Below, one piece after another: positions 34,701-43,430 of a DNA stretch of 64,000 nucleotides. The position numbers and the translations under genes are program-made. The DNA comes from Blastocatellia bacterium. Its GTDB lineage: Bacteria; Acidobacteriota; Blastocatellia; Chloracidobacteriales; Chloracidobacteriaceae. The stretch covers positions 81,258 through 145,257 of the forward strand of contig JAIBAN010000007.1 in NCBI GenBank assembly GCA_019695185.1, given 5' to 3'. Numbering within the stretch: position 1 is the first letter of the stretch; every line of letters begins with the position of its first letter. Below the pieces are notes generated by a model. That model saw only the letters and a list, made by a program, of their open reading frames with translations, was not told where the DNA came from and did not search any database.

Positions 34701-35723
34701 ATGCCCGAACTTGAAGCATTTTTGCAACAACTCCCCAAAGCCGAACTGCACGTCCACATCGAAGGCTCGATTCCTCCGGCGACGGTACTCAAACTGGCTG
34801 AACATAACCACTTGCGCCCGCCTTTTGAAACCCTGGAGGACGCTCCGGAATATTTCCGCTACACGGATTTCCCGCACTTCCTGGACATCTTCATGCAGGT
34901 CTGCGGCTACCTTCGGACACCCGACGACTATTACACACTGGTCAAGGACTTTCTGGCTGATGCCAAAGCGCAAAACATTCGTTACCGGGAAGCCTATTTC
35001 AGCCCGACCATGCATCTTTCCAAACCGGGGCTTTCCCAGGAAGCCCTGCTTGAGGCGCTGGAAGCCGGTATCCGCGACGGTGAACGGGAAACCGGTGTCA
35101 AAATCCGTTTCCTGACCGACATCAGCCGCCAGTTTGTCCCTGAAGCTGAAGCCGTGGTTGATTTTGCCATTGCCGGTCACGAACGGGGGTTCATTGTCGG
35201 GGTCGGCATCGGAGGCGCAGAAGCCGATTTTCCGCCCCGGCTTTTCAAAACCCACATGGAGCGCGCCCGCGCGGCAGGACTCCGTTCAGTCTGTCACGCC
35301 GGGGAAGCTGCCGGACCGGCCAGCGTCTGGGAAGCGCTGCAGGTAACCAAAGCCGAGCGCATCGGACACGGCGTCCGCAGCATTGAAGACCCGCAACTGG
35401 TTGAATTTCTGGTTGAAAACCGGATTCCGCTCGAAATCTGCCCGACGAGCAACCTCTGCACCGGGGTTTTCCCAAGCTACAACGCACATCCGCTCCGCAC
35501 ACTCTTTGAAGCGGGAGTGGAAATCACGCTTGGTTCCGATGACCCGCCGCTTTTTGGCAGTTCCCTGCTGGATGAATATCGCCACGCGGCTGAGGATTTT
35601 GGATTCAGCCGGGAGGAGCTTTTTCAGTTGGCGCTCAACGGCATCCGGTATTCGTTCCTGCCTGAAACCGAGAAAAACCGGTTCCTCGAAGAATTCAAAA
35701 ATGAATTGAGAATTGAGAATTGA
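34701..35723 (+). CDS. add: Adenosine deaminase family protein
   Basis: 340 residues of the adenosine/adenine deaminase family, which converts adenosine (or adenine) to inosine (or hypoxanthine) and ammonia with one zinc. His17 and His19 in ELHVHIEGS are the first metal ligands, CHAGEA holds the third His and catalytic Glu, and GSDDPPLFG the catalytic Asp pair; HGVRSIED is also conserved. ATG at 34701 was chosen because homology starts there; an upstream start lies in a small GAACTTC repeat. The final codons and the TGA stop are made of GAATTGA repeat units, so the C-terminus has been reshaped. Adenosine deaminase is likelier than adenine deaminase but not proven. Confidence 0.85.
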   Translation: MPELEAFLQQLPKAELHVHIEGSIPPATVLKLAEHNHLRPPFETLEDAPEYFRYTDFPHFLDIFMQVCGYLRTPDDYYTLVKDFLADAKAQNIRYREAYFSPTMHLSKPGLSQEALLEALEAGIRDGERETGVKIRFLTDISRQFVPEAEAVVDFAIAGHERGFIVGVGIGGAEADFPPRLFKTHMERARAAGLRSVCHAGEAAGPASVWEALQVTKAERIGHGVRSIEDPQLVEFLVENRIPLEICPTSNLCTGVFPSYNAHPLRTLFEAGVEITLGSDDPPLFGSSLLDEYRHAAEDFGFSREELFQLALNGIRYSFLPETEKNRFLEEFKNELRIEN

Positions 35724-35822
35724 GAATTGAGAATTGTTCAATTCTTACAGGCAGGTTGATGAACGGGATGACCAAAAGAGGTCAAACCCAATTCTCAATT
35801 CTCAATTCTCAATTCTCAATTC
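35702..35822 (+). repeat. Palindromic short-repeat element (family E, GAATTGA)
   Basis: Five GAATTGA units begin inside the 3' end of the deaminase gene and supply its TGA stop. After a loop of about 50 bases, five inverted AATTCTC units follow. The 7-mer is AT-rich, unlike the GC-rich units at other loci, yet the layout is the same. Confidence 0.92.
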
Positions 35823-35959
35823 AAAAAGATGGAAAAGAGACTTGACTTTCCCGTACAATGGCAACTGTTTTCACACATAATTGTCCATCGGCTGTTTTGG
35901 TGCTCACCAGTGGGACGGTCCGGTGGAAGTCGCTTCTCTTACAAAGGAACTAATTTTTT

Positions 35960-37849
35960 ATGGGAAATATGACTGGAACAGAAACGAAAACATCGGTTTT
36001 CATTCCGGACTATGTCACGAATCAAAAGCTTCGGGCGTGGGTTGAGGAAGTTGCGGCGATGTGCCAACCGGACCAGGTGTACTGGTGCGATGGCTCGGAA
36101 GAGGAATATGACCGTTTGTGCGAGCAAATGGTTCAGGGCGGGACATTCAAACGGCTGAATCCGGAAAAACGCCCCAACAGCTACCTGGCGCTTTCAGACC
36201 CCAGCGACGTGGCCCGCGTCGAAGACCGGACCTACATTTGCAGCAATCGCAGACAGGATGCCGGACCCACCAACAACTGGGCCGACCCGAAGGAAATGAA
36301 AGCCACGCTGACGAAACTCTTCACGGGTTCGATGCGGGGCCGCACCATGTACGTGATTCCCTTCAGCATGGGACCGATTGGGTCCAAAATGTCCCACATC
36401 GGGGTGGAAATCTCTGACTCGCCTTATGTTGTGGTCAACATGAAAATCATGACCCGGATGGGCCGCAAAGCCTTGGATATGCTGGGCGATGGCGAATTTG
36501 TGCCCTGCCTGCATTCGGTTGGCATGCCCCTGGAACCGGGACAGGCCGATATTTCCTGGCCCTGCAATCGGGACCTCAAATACATCGTCCATTTTCCCGA
36601 AGAACGTGCCATCTGGTCCTATGGAAGCGGCTACGGCGGCAACGCCCTGCTCGGTAAAAAATGCTTTGCGTTGCGGATTGCCTCAGTGATGGGCCGCGAC
36701 CAGGGCTGGCTGGCCGAACATATGCTGATTTTGGGCGTCGAATCACCGGAAGGTGAAAAAACCTACGTCACGGCTGCGTTTCCGAGCGCCTGCGGCAAAA
36801 CCAACTTTGCCATGCTCGTCCCGCCCTCCGGGTTCGAAGGCTGGAAAGTCACCACCGTCGGCGACGACATCGCCTGGATTAACAAAGGCGAAGATGGCCG
36901 GCTCTATGCCATCAATCCCGAAGCCGGTTACTTTGGCGTGGCTCCGGGCACATCCGGCAAAACCAATCCGAATGCGATTGCCACCGTCAGCAAAAACACC
37001 ATCTTCACCAACGTTGCCCTTACCGATGATGGCGATGTCTGGTGGGAAGGTCTGACCGATGAAGCCCCGGCCCACCTGATTGACTGGCAAGGCAAGGACT
37101 GGACGCCAGATTGCGGTCGCAAAGCTGCGCATCCGAACGCCCGCTTTACCGCCCCGGCTTCGCAATGTCCTTCGATTGATGAAAACTGGGAAAATCCGGA
37201 GGGCGTGCCCGTCAGTGCGTTTATCTTCGGCGGACGCCGCGCCACGGCAATTCCGCTCGTCTATCAGGCCGTCAACTGGAATTTCGGCGTTTATCTCGCC
37301 GCCACCATTGGTTCGGAAATGACTGCCGCCGCATTTGGCAACATCGGCGAAGTCCGCCGCGACCCCATGGCCATGATTCCCTTCTGCGGCTATCACATGG
37401 GCGACTACTTCAACCATTGGCTGCAATTTGGCCGTGAAATTCCGAATCCGCCGCGTATTTTCTGCGTCAACTGGTTCCGTAAGGACGCCAACGGCAACTT
37501 CCTCTGGCCGGGCTTTGGCGAAAATATGCGCATCCTGAAGTGGGTGGTGGACCGTGTTCATGGCCGCGCCTACGGGTTGGAAAGCCCGCTGGGCTGGATG
37601 CCGCGTTTCCGCGACCTGCAATGGGACGGCCTGGACAACATGAGCCGCAAGGAATTCTATGAACTCATGTCGGTTGACCGGGAAATCTGGAAGAAGGAAA
37701 TCCTTTCCCATGAAGAGTTGTTTGAAAAACTCTATGACCGGCTGCCCAAGGAATTCATGCTCATGCGCGAGCTGATTCTGTCGAGCTTGTGGCGTTCACC
37801 CGAAAAGTGGGCGCTCATGCACGAACGCTACGCTGAAGCAGCGCACTAA
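35960..37849 (+). CDS. pckG: Phosphoenolpyruvate carboxykinase (GTP)
   Basis: 629 residues, normal for GTP-type PEPCK, which interconverts oxaloacetate and PEP with GTP/GDP at the start of gluconeogenesis. The reactive-Cys P-loop [13 protein letters not shown] (Cys278, Lys280, Thr281), the [23 protein letters not shown] region and [12 protein letters not shown] are characteristic of the GTP class. ATG at 35960 follows AAGGA. The gene has its own strong terminator at 37891 and a repeat element upstream, so it is probably a single-gene unit. For an organism growing on amino acids and acids, as the island and peptidases suggest, it is a key gluconeogenic step. Confidence 0.96.
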   Translation: MGNMTGTETKTSVFIPDYVTNQKLRAWVEEVAAMCQPDQVYWCDGSEEEYDRLCEQMVQGGTFKRLNPEKRPNSYLALSDPSDVARVEDRTYICSNRRQDAGPTNNWADPKEMKATLTKLFTGSMRGRTMYVIPFSMGPIGSKMSHIGVEISDSPYVVVNMKIMTRMGRKALDMLGDGEFVPCLHSVGMPLEPGQADISWPCNRDLKYIVHFPEERAIWSYGSGYGGNALLGKKCFALRIASVMGRDQGWLAEHMLILGVESPEGEKTYVTAAFPSACGKTNFAMLVPPSGFEGWKVTTVGDDIAWINKGEDGRLYAINPEAGYFGVAPGTSGKTNPNAIATVSKNTIFTNVALTDDGDVWWEGLTDEAPAHLIDWQGKDWTPDCGRKAAHPNARFTAPASQCPSIDENWENPEGVPVSAFIFGGRRATAIPLVYQAVNWNFGVYLAATIGSEMTAAAFGNIGEVRRDPMAMIPFCGYHMGDYFNHWLQFGREIPNPPRIFCVNWFRKDANGNFLWPGFGENMRILKWVVDRVHGRAYGLESPLGWMPRFRDLQWDGLDNMSRKEFYELMSVDREIWKKEILSHEELFEKLYDRLPKEFMLMRELILSSLWRSPEKWALMHERYAEAAH

Positions 37850-37890
37850 ACAGTAACAGACTGGAACCTGATTGGGTCCCAAAGTTGCAG

Positions 37891-37926
37891 AGGGTGAACG
37901 AAACTCCGGTTTCGCTCACCCTTTTT
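37891..37926 (+). terminator. Rho-independent terminator of pckG
   Basis: AGGGTGAACGAAAC pairs with GTTTCGCTCACCC (one mismatch) around a 4-base loop and is followed by TTTTT. It may also serve the convergent UbiA-type gene. Confidence 0.88.
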
Positions 37927-37949
37927 CCTTGAACCGCCCCCAATTTTCA

Positions 37950-38726
37950 TTACACCAGATGGGTCACAATCAAAATCCCAGGCAAAGCAAGAATCGCATC
38001 CACCAAAAGTGGGCCGATGGCTTCGAGCTTGAGGAATTTTGGGAACTGGGCAATTCCTGCCAACAGCAGACTGCTCCAAAAAACGCCCAATCTACCTTGG
38101 GAAAAAGCCAGCAACCCAGCCACCAGAGCCAATCCGGTGGCAATCTGGGCTGTCTTGACCTGTCCAAGTACAACCGGGAGGCTTTGTACTCCGGTTTGTT
38201 GGTCACGGACCTCGTCTTTCAAGTCACAGAGCAGACATCCGGCAATGGTTAAAAACAAAAGTGGCCAGACTGCATGGATGGTCCACCACCAGTTCCACTG
38301 GATGGATTCACTTCCTCTGACTGGCAGTGTCGCGCCCGCCCAGACCCAAACCAGCGCGACTACCAAAGTTTTGAGCAATGGGAACCGCTTCAGTCGGCGA
38401 TAGCTGAGGCTCACCAGAGAAAGGACGCAAACAATTGGAAAAATTGCCCTTGGCAGCCACCAGACCGCCACCAGACCGGTTCCCACTGCCATCATACAAC
38501 CAGTCCACAACGTCCAGCGAAGCCACATTGGATAGGGAATTGCAGGTGGGTCAAGCAGGCGGTCCAAACTGTAAGCCGCCCAGATTCCAACCAGAAAAAG
38601 ATAGAACCCGACAGGGGAAAACGGCCATCCAGTGGCACGCTGTATCACCATAGCAACCGACCAGCCTAAACCAATAGGAAACCAATAATGGACCAGGAGA
38701 CAGATTGCCCGAAGTGTCTGTTTCAT
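37950..38726 (-). CDS. UbiA-type prenyltransferase family membrane protein
   Basis: 258 residues with about eight hydrophobic segments and two acidic motifs in loops: YSLDRLLDP near residue 52 and CDLKDEVRDQQTG near residue 165, which match the two Mg-diphosphate sites of UbiA prenyltransferases (the first lacks the usual Asn). The family attaches prenyl chains to aromatic or other acceptors in quinone, haem O or lipid synthesis. ATG at 38726 has GAGGG seven bases upstream. No pathway partner lies nearby, so the acceptor is unknown. It is convergent with pckG. Confidence 0.7.
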   Translation of the reverse strand: MKQTLRAICLLVHYWFPIGLGWSVAMVIQRATGWPFSPVGFYLFLVGIWAAYSLDRLLDPPAIPYPMWLRWTLWTGCMMAVGTGLVAVWWLPRAIFPIVCVLSLVSLSYRRLKRFPLLKTLVVALVWVWAGATLPVRGSESIQWNWWWTIHAVWPLLFLTIAGCLLCDLKDEVRDQQTGVQSLPVVLGQVKTAQIATGLALVAGLLAFSQGRLGVFWSSLLLAGIAQFPKFLKLEAIGPLLVDAILALPGILIVTHLV

Positions 38727-38786
38727 ACGACTTCCCTCACCTTACAAGGCTGAGACTCGTCCCCAACCGTCACGTTCACATCCATG

Positions 38787-38816
38787 GCACTTGGCGGGAC
38801 CCTTTCTGCCAAGTGC
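38787..38816 (-). terminator. Hairpin after the mechanosensitive channel gene
   Basis: GCACTTGGC and GCCAAGTGC form a perfect 9-bp stem 24 bases after the channel gene's stop (minus strand). A T-tract is missing. Confidence 0.55.
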
Positions 38817-38839
38817 ACAGACCGGAAAAAGGTTGGTCT

Positions 38840-41800
38840 TCACTTGTGGCCCGGTCGCTTACCCTGGCTCACCCCCTTGGGCTTTGGCACCTGCTCCGCC
38901 AGCGTGGCCTCGCTGGGAAATGACTGAATGTATATATCCTGCTGTGGGTAAGCCAGGTCAATCCCGTTTTCGTGAAAGAGCTGGGTAATCCGGTTATTGA
39001 TGGCGTGCTGGGTGGGGAACAGCAGGTCGATGTCATTGATATAGACATATAACTGAAACACCAGGCTGTGTTCGCCAAAATTGTAAAAAACCACAAACGG
39101 CTGCGGGTCTGGCAAAACTCCCGGTTGTTCGGTGGCAGCCTGCAACATCAGGGTTTCAACCAAAGCCGTATCCGTATCAAAATCCACTCCGACCCGCAAA
39201 ATCAGCCGGTTGACCGTGTCGGTCAGGGTCCAGTTGACCAGTTGTCCGGTGATAAAAGACTTATTGGGAACAATCAGTTCCTTGCGGTCAAAATCACGGA
39301 TAATGGTCGCCCGCGCCCCAATCCGCATCACCCGCCCGGTGGTGGTGCCAATCGTTACGATGTCACCAATGCGCATCGGGCGTTCAAAAAAGATGATGAT
39401 TCCGGAAACAAAATTGGCAAAGATTTCCTGGAGCCCAAACCCCAACCCGACCGTCACCGCCGCCGCCAACCATTGCACTTTTGACCAGGTCAGCCCAAGG
39501 TAGCCAAGGGATGCCACCAGCCCCGCCACAATCAGCAGATAACGGGTGATGGCAATGGCTGCGTAACGGGCACCTGAATCAAGGGGCAGCCGCCGGAGCA
39601 ACACGAAACGAAAGAGCGCCGGCAGATTTTGCACGGTCAACACGGTTAGAATACCAATTACCAGTGCCAGCAACAGGTCGGCCAACGTGGTGGGAACCGT
39701 TTTTTCAATGATTTGTTTGGCCTGAATACCATCCGGCCCGGTCACAGTGGCGCTGACTTCAACCACCCGCTGCCAAAGCTCAACCCGGTCCAGCGAGCGC
39801 AGGGCCGGAAAAATATCATCCCAGATACTCCATAAACTGCCTGCCAGCACCAACAGCAACACAAACTGAACCAGCCGGTAGACCTGATTGACCGCTTCCC
39901 ATTGCGGGTCGGTTTCAACCGCAGGGGGAACGGTTGCATCACCCGTTGCCGAAAGTGGTTCAGCGGGAACGGCTTTCGGAATCGGAGAATGAGTTTCCAT
40001 CCAGTGCCGGGAAAGCACCCGCAGCACTCCCCAGACAAACAACAAACCCAAAGTCAGAGCACATTTCTGACTGACCTGCCAAGCCGCATAGGTAAACCCC
40101 ATGCCGGCGGCAACAGCAATTCCCACCAGAAAGAGAATCACTGACCAACATCGCAGCCACCCACTCCAGACACTCCAGGTGTTCGTCTCAACACAGGTCC
40201 CCCATAAACCCAGAATTGGGTGAAAAACCCGGTAGGCAGTCACCGCCAGCACGACCATGCCAAACATGAACGGCAACCGGCCCGCCACCTCGCCCAACCC
40301 GCCGGAATTGCGCATTCCCAGTGCCGAGGCCAGAAAAAAAGCTGGCAAAAACAGCAGGTGGAGTTTGAAAACCTCGCGCCGGATGAGCGTACAGCGCATG
40401 GCCGACCAGTCGAAATGCAATTCAGCCAGTCCTTTGGGTTGACACAGCAACCGGGTGAATTCGGTGACAAACAGCACCAGGACCAGGGAACCCAACCCGG
40501 TCGCCACCGCCGTTACCGCTTCAGAGGCAGCCCCGGCCACGCTCAACCGCCATCCCAAAAGCCAGACGGTGACCGGCCAGATAACCGCCCCCAAGACCGT
40601 GAAGAAAAAGGCGGTCAGGGTTTCAGCAAAGGTAATGATGCCGTCAGCCGCAAACCGCTGGCTGTTTTTCCGGCTGATTTTTCGGATGGAATCGCGTCCA
40701 ATCAGCAAAAGAATGAAAGCCACTCCATAAAAAGCATTGATGAAGGGTTCCCGCCGGATTCCCTGCCATAAAGCCCCCAAGGCTGCCTGCCATGCCCTCC
40801 ATTTGACAATTGACCCAATGATTTTCACCGAATCCAGGAAGTCTTCCTGTTTCAGAGGAGACACACTTCGGACCCAGAGCACATTTTCATCAATAAACTC
40901 GGTGTATCGTTTGATGTCATTGATTAACCCCTGTTCTTCGGAATCCAGATTGACCAGTGACTCGAAAAACACGGTCGTGTCCGTGACGGATTCTTTTCGC
41001 AACCGGTCTTGCAAGAGCAGCAGTTGGCGGATTTCGGCTACCACAGCTTCGGTTTTGCTCTTTTCCGGCACCGGGTCAAGCCGGTTCAAAACCTGCTGGG
41101 CCTGAGCTTCGAGCGAACCAGGAGCGTCCGCCTCTTCTTCCATGGTCAGAAGTTGGTTTTGGGCCGTGGCAATCAGTTCCTGCCGGGCTTCGATTGCCTC
41201 CTCGTGTTGTTTCAGGCTGGGCAGTTCAGCTCGTTTTTGCAACAGAAAGAGTCCGATTGAATTGGTCAATCCGACATTGGCAACCCTGGTTGTGACCCGT
41301 TCATAACTTTCATTGATTTTGGTACGGCTCTGTTTAATCTGCTCAACGGCAGTCTCAAGTTCTTCGATTTTGGCGGGCAAATTGTCGCCGCTGACCCGTT
41401 GCATGGCGGCTTCCAGCACTTGGTTGCCCAAGCGCTGCAACCCTGGATGAACAGCCACTGCCTCCGTCAGCAGCAACCGCGCCTGGTCAACCGTTTCCTG
41501 GGCGGCGATGCGTCGGTTGGCGGCCAGAATTTCACGCCACGCGCGCACCAGTTGTTCAAGTTGAGTTACCTTTCGGGTTTCGAGGTCGCGCTGGACCTGC
41601 GCCAGCTTTTCCCGGCTCTCCGAACTGGCCAACTCCTTTTCCAAAGCTTCCACTTCTTTTCGAACCGCTTTCAGACTGGCAAACACCAGCATCCGTTTGG
41701 CGGAAGCAGTTTCATCCTTGTTTGCTTCGGTGGTTGGGGAAGCTTCGGTCTTAATCCGCTCCAGTCTTTTTTTGGCGTCAGACAACAGAGTCGGCAACAA

Positions 41801-42259
41801 AGCGTGGCGTTCAACCAGCCCCGTGTAGCTGCGGCTTAACTCATTGACCTGATTTTGGGCGGCGGTGACATCGGTTTGGGCCTGCGTCAGAGACTGGGTG
41901 ATTTGGGCCAGCGTGGCTCTGGCTCCGGGCTGGGGCTTGATTTCTTCGGGGGCTTTGGCCAGTTCAGCCGAAATTTTGTCCAATTCCTTCGGAACGGTTT
42001 TCAGTTTCTCGTCATAAACAGCAGACTGTTCCGACCACCGGTCAGCCAATTGCAACTGGTCACGGATTTGGCGGTAGATTTCAAGCAACCGGGTTGTGGT
42101 TTCGTCTGGTCGGGGTTGGTTTTCCAACCGTCGGATTTGGCTTTCAACGGTTGCGGTGGTTGGTTCGGGCAGGTTCTGCGGCGGGCGGGGCCAAACATCG
42201 GTTGTCAAGCCAATCAACAACAAAACCGCATGAAGTACAGCCTTGAGGCTGTACTTCAT
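38840..42259 (-). CDS. mscK: K-type mechanosensitive channel (MscS superfamily)
   Basis: 1139 residues, close to MscK/YbiO-type length. Residues 1-25 look like a signal peptide; residues 30-500 are a long periplasmic coiled-coil sensor; about ten membrane segments follow from 500 to 900; the MscS pore and cytoplasmic domain lie near the C-terminus (GLGFGLQEIFANFVSGIIIFFERPMRIGD, then IVPNKSFITGQLVNW). It releases solutes under osmotic downshock. The ATG at 42259 lies 20 bases after the upstream gene stop and sits inside a perfect 15-bp hairpin. An in-frame start at 42322 would overlap the upstream gene and lacks support. Expression is probably limited at translation by this hairpin. Confidence 0.85.
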   Translation of the reverse strand: MKYSLKAVLHAVLLLIGLTTDVWPRPPQNLPEPTTATVESQIRRLENQPRPDETTTRLLEIYRQIRDQLQLADRWSEQSAVYDEKLKTVPKELDKISAELAKAPEEIKPQPGARATLAQITQSLTQAQTDVTAAQNQVNELSRSYTGLVERHALLPTLLSDAKKRLERIKTEASPTTEANKDETASAKRMLVFASLKAVRKEVEALEKELASSESREKLAQVQRDLETRKVTQLEQLVRAWREILAANRRIAAQETVDQARLLLTEAVAVHPGLQRLGNQVLEAAMQRVSGDNLPAKIEELETAVEQIKQSRTKINESYERVTTRVANVGLTNSIGLFLLQKRAELPSLKQHEEAIEARQELIATAQNQLLTMEEEADAPGSLEAQAQQVLNRLDPVPEKSKTEAVVAEIRQLLLLQDRLRKESVTDTTVFFESLVNLDSEEQGLINDIKRYTEFIDENVLWVRSVSPLKQEDFLDSVKIIGSIVKWRAWQAALGALWQGIRREPFINAFYGVAFILLLIGRDSIRKISRKNSQRFAADGIITFAETLTAFFFTVLGAVIWPVTVWLLGWRLSVAGAASEAVTAVATGLGSLVLVLFVTEFTRLLCQPKGLAELHFDWSAMRCTLIRREVFKLHLLFLPAFFLASALGMRNSGGLGEVAGRLPFMFGMVVLAVTAYRVFHPILGLWGTCVETNTWSVWSGWLRCWSVILFLVGIAVAAGMGFTYAAWQVSQKCALTLGLLFVWGVLRVLSRHWMETHSPIPKAVPAEPLSATGDATVPPAVETDPQWEAVNQVYRLVQFVLLLVLAGSLWSIWDDIFPALRSLDRVELWQRVVEVSATVTGPDGIQAKQIIEKTVPTTLADLLLALVIGILTVLTVQNLPALFRFVLLRRLPLDSGARYAAIAITRYLLIVAGLVASLGYLGLTWSKVQWLAAAVTVGLGFGLQEIFANFVSGIIIFFERPMRIGDIVTIGTTTGRVMRIGARATIIRDFDRKELIVPNKSFITGQLVNWTLTDTVNRLILRVGVDFDTDTALVETLMLQAATEQPGVLPDPQPFVVFYNFGEHSLVFQLYVYINDIDLLFPTQHAINNRITQLFHENGIDLAYPQQDIYIQSFPSEATLAEQVPKPKGVSQGKRPGHK

Positions 42260-42261
42260 GC
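42228..42261 (-). promoter_or_regulatory. Perfect hairpin sequestering the mscK start codon
   Basis: GCATGAAGTACAGCC and GGCTGTACTTCATGC form a perfect 15-bp stem with a 4-base loop (UCAA in the mRNA). The AUG is the third to fifth base of the 5' arm, so the initiation codon would be paired. The arms also encode residues 1-10 of the protein. Confidence 0.75.
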
Positions 42262-42278
42262 TTTTCCACCAACCACAT

Positions 42279-43301
42279 TCAGTAATATTCAACCTCACCC
42301 GTGCGGGTTTTGATGGGAACATGCTTCATCCAGGTCAGTTTACGCCACCAGGATTCATTTTCCTGGTACCAGGCAATGGTTCGGCGCAGACCGGCTTCGA
42401 AATCGGTGGCAGCTTCCCAGCCCGCCAGCCGTTTGATTTTATCAGTGGACGAAATATGGTGCTGGACCTGTCCCGGACGATCCCCAATGTAGCTGATGAG
42501 CGATTGCGGCTTGTCCATCACGCTCAAAATCCGTTCCGCAATCGTCAGAACATCAAGTGAAATGCCGGTTCCCAGATTGATGACCTGCCCGCGCACCTGC
42601 TCCAGTGGAGCCGTCAGCAACCGGTCGAGAGCCTGACAGGTATCTTCAACATACACCCAGTCACGGCGGCTGGAGCCATCCCCGTGAACCGTCAACGGTT
42701 CGTTCAGCAAAGCGCTTGTGATGAAACGCGGAATCACTTTTTCCAGATGCTGGTTTGGCCCGTACTGGTTAAACGGTCGCACAATCACCGCCGGCAAATC
42801 ATAGGTCGCCCAATAGGAATAGACCAACCGGTCAGCACCGGCTTTGGCACTGGCATAGGGCGTCAGCGGGTTGAGCGGATGGTCTTCCGTCATCGGATTG
42901 GTTTCCGCCGTTCCATACACTTCCGAAGTTGAAATATGAATAAACCGCTCGACATTGCTGTCCAAAATGGCGCTGCACACGGTTTGGGTGCCGAGCACAT
43001 CGGTTTCGAAGAAAATCCGGTCGTCGAAAATTGAACGGGCAACGTGTGACTCGGCAGCAAAATGGACAACCACATTGGCTTGCTTGACCAGACGGCTGAC
43101 CAGCCCGGCATTGTTGACGTTCCCGTACCAAAATTCAAAACGCGGGCTTTCCTTGATTTCCGCCGGGATGTTGTCCGGATTTCCGGCATAGGTCAGCGCA
43201 TCCAACACAATGATGCGGGCTTCAGGGTAGGTATGAAACAGGTAGCGGACAAAATTGCTGCCGATAAATCCGGCTCCACCTGTAATGAGATAGGTTTTCA
43301 C
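42279..43301 (-). CDS. NAD-dependent sugar-nucleotide dehydratase/epimerase (SDR)
   Basis: 340 residues of the extended SDR family. TGGAGFIGSNF binds NAD; YASAK holds the catalytic Tyr and Lys; RPFNQYGPNQ and the GDGSSRRDWVYVEDT block are typical of nucleotide-sugar 4,6-dehydratases. At the key position it reads STSEVYG where dTDP-glucose 4,6-dehydratase has STDEVYG; the change to Ser-Glu also occurs in GDP-mannose dehydratases and UDP-sugar epimerases, so the nucleotide is uncertain. The start is GTG at 43301 with AAGGAG ten bases upstream. It is probably co-transcribed with mscK, and acts in surface polysaccharide synthesis. Confidence 0.82.
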   Translation of the reverse strand: MKTYLITGGAGFIGSNFVRYLFHTYPEARIIVLDALTYAGNPDNIPAEIKESPRFEFWYGNVNNAGLVSRLVKQANVVVHFAAESHVARSIFDDRIFFETDVLGTQTVCSAILDSNVERFIHISTSEVYGTAETNPMTEDHPLNPLTPYASAKAGADRLVYSYWATYDLPAVIVRPFNQYGPNQHLEKVIPRFITSALLNEPLTVHGDGSSRRDWVYVEDTCQALDRLLTAPLEQVRGQVINLGTGISLDVLTIAERILSVMDKPQSLISYIGDRPGQVQHHISSTDKIKRLAGWEAATDFEAGLRRTIAWYQENESWWRKLTWMKHVPIKTRTGEVEYY

Positions 43302-43318
43302 TCGACAAAACTCCTTTA

Positions 43319-43426
43319 GGGTCTAGGGTCCAGGGTCCAGGGTCCAGGGCCTGGAGCAAACGAACTCCTTTCCTCACGGTTGGAATACAGTCACTCCAGA
43401 CCCTGGACCCTGGACCCTAGACCCTG
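43319..43426 (-). repeat. Palindromic short-repeat element (family C, GGGTCCA)
   Basis: Left arm of four GGGTCCA or GGGTCTA units, right arm of four inverted TGGACCC or TAGACCC units, unit length 7, about 45 bases apart. It begins four bases after the M28 gene stop and ends 18 bases before the GTG start of the dehydratase gene. Confidence 0.92.
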
Positions 43427-43430
43427 TTTT

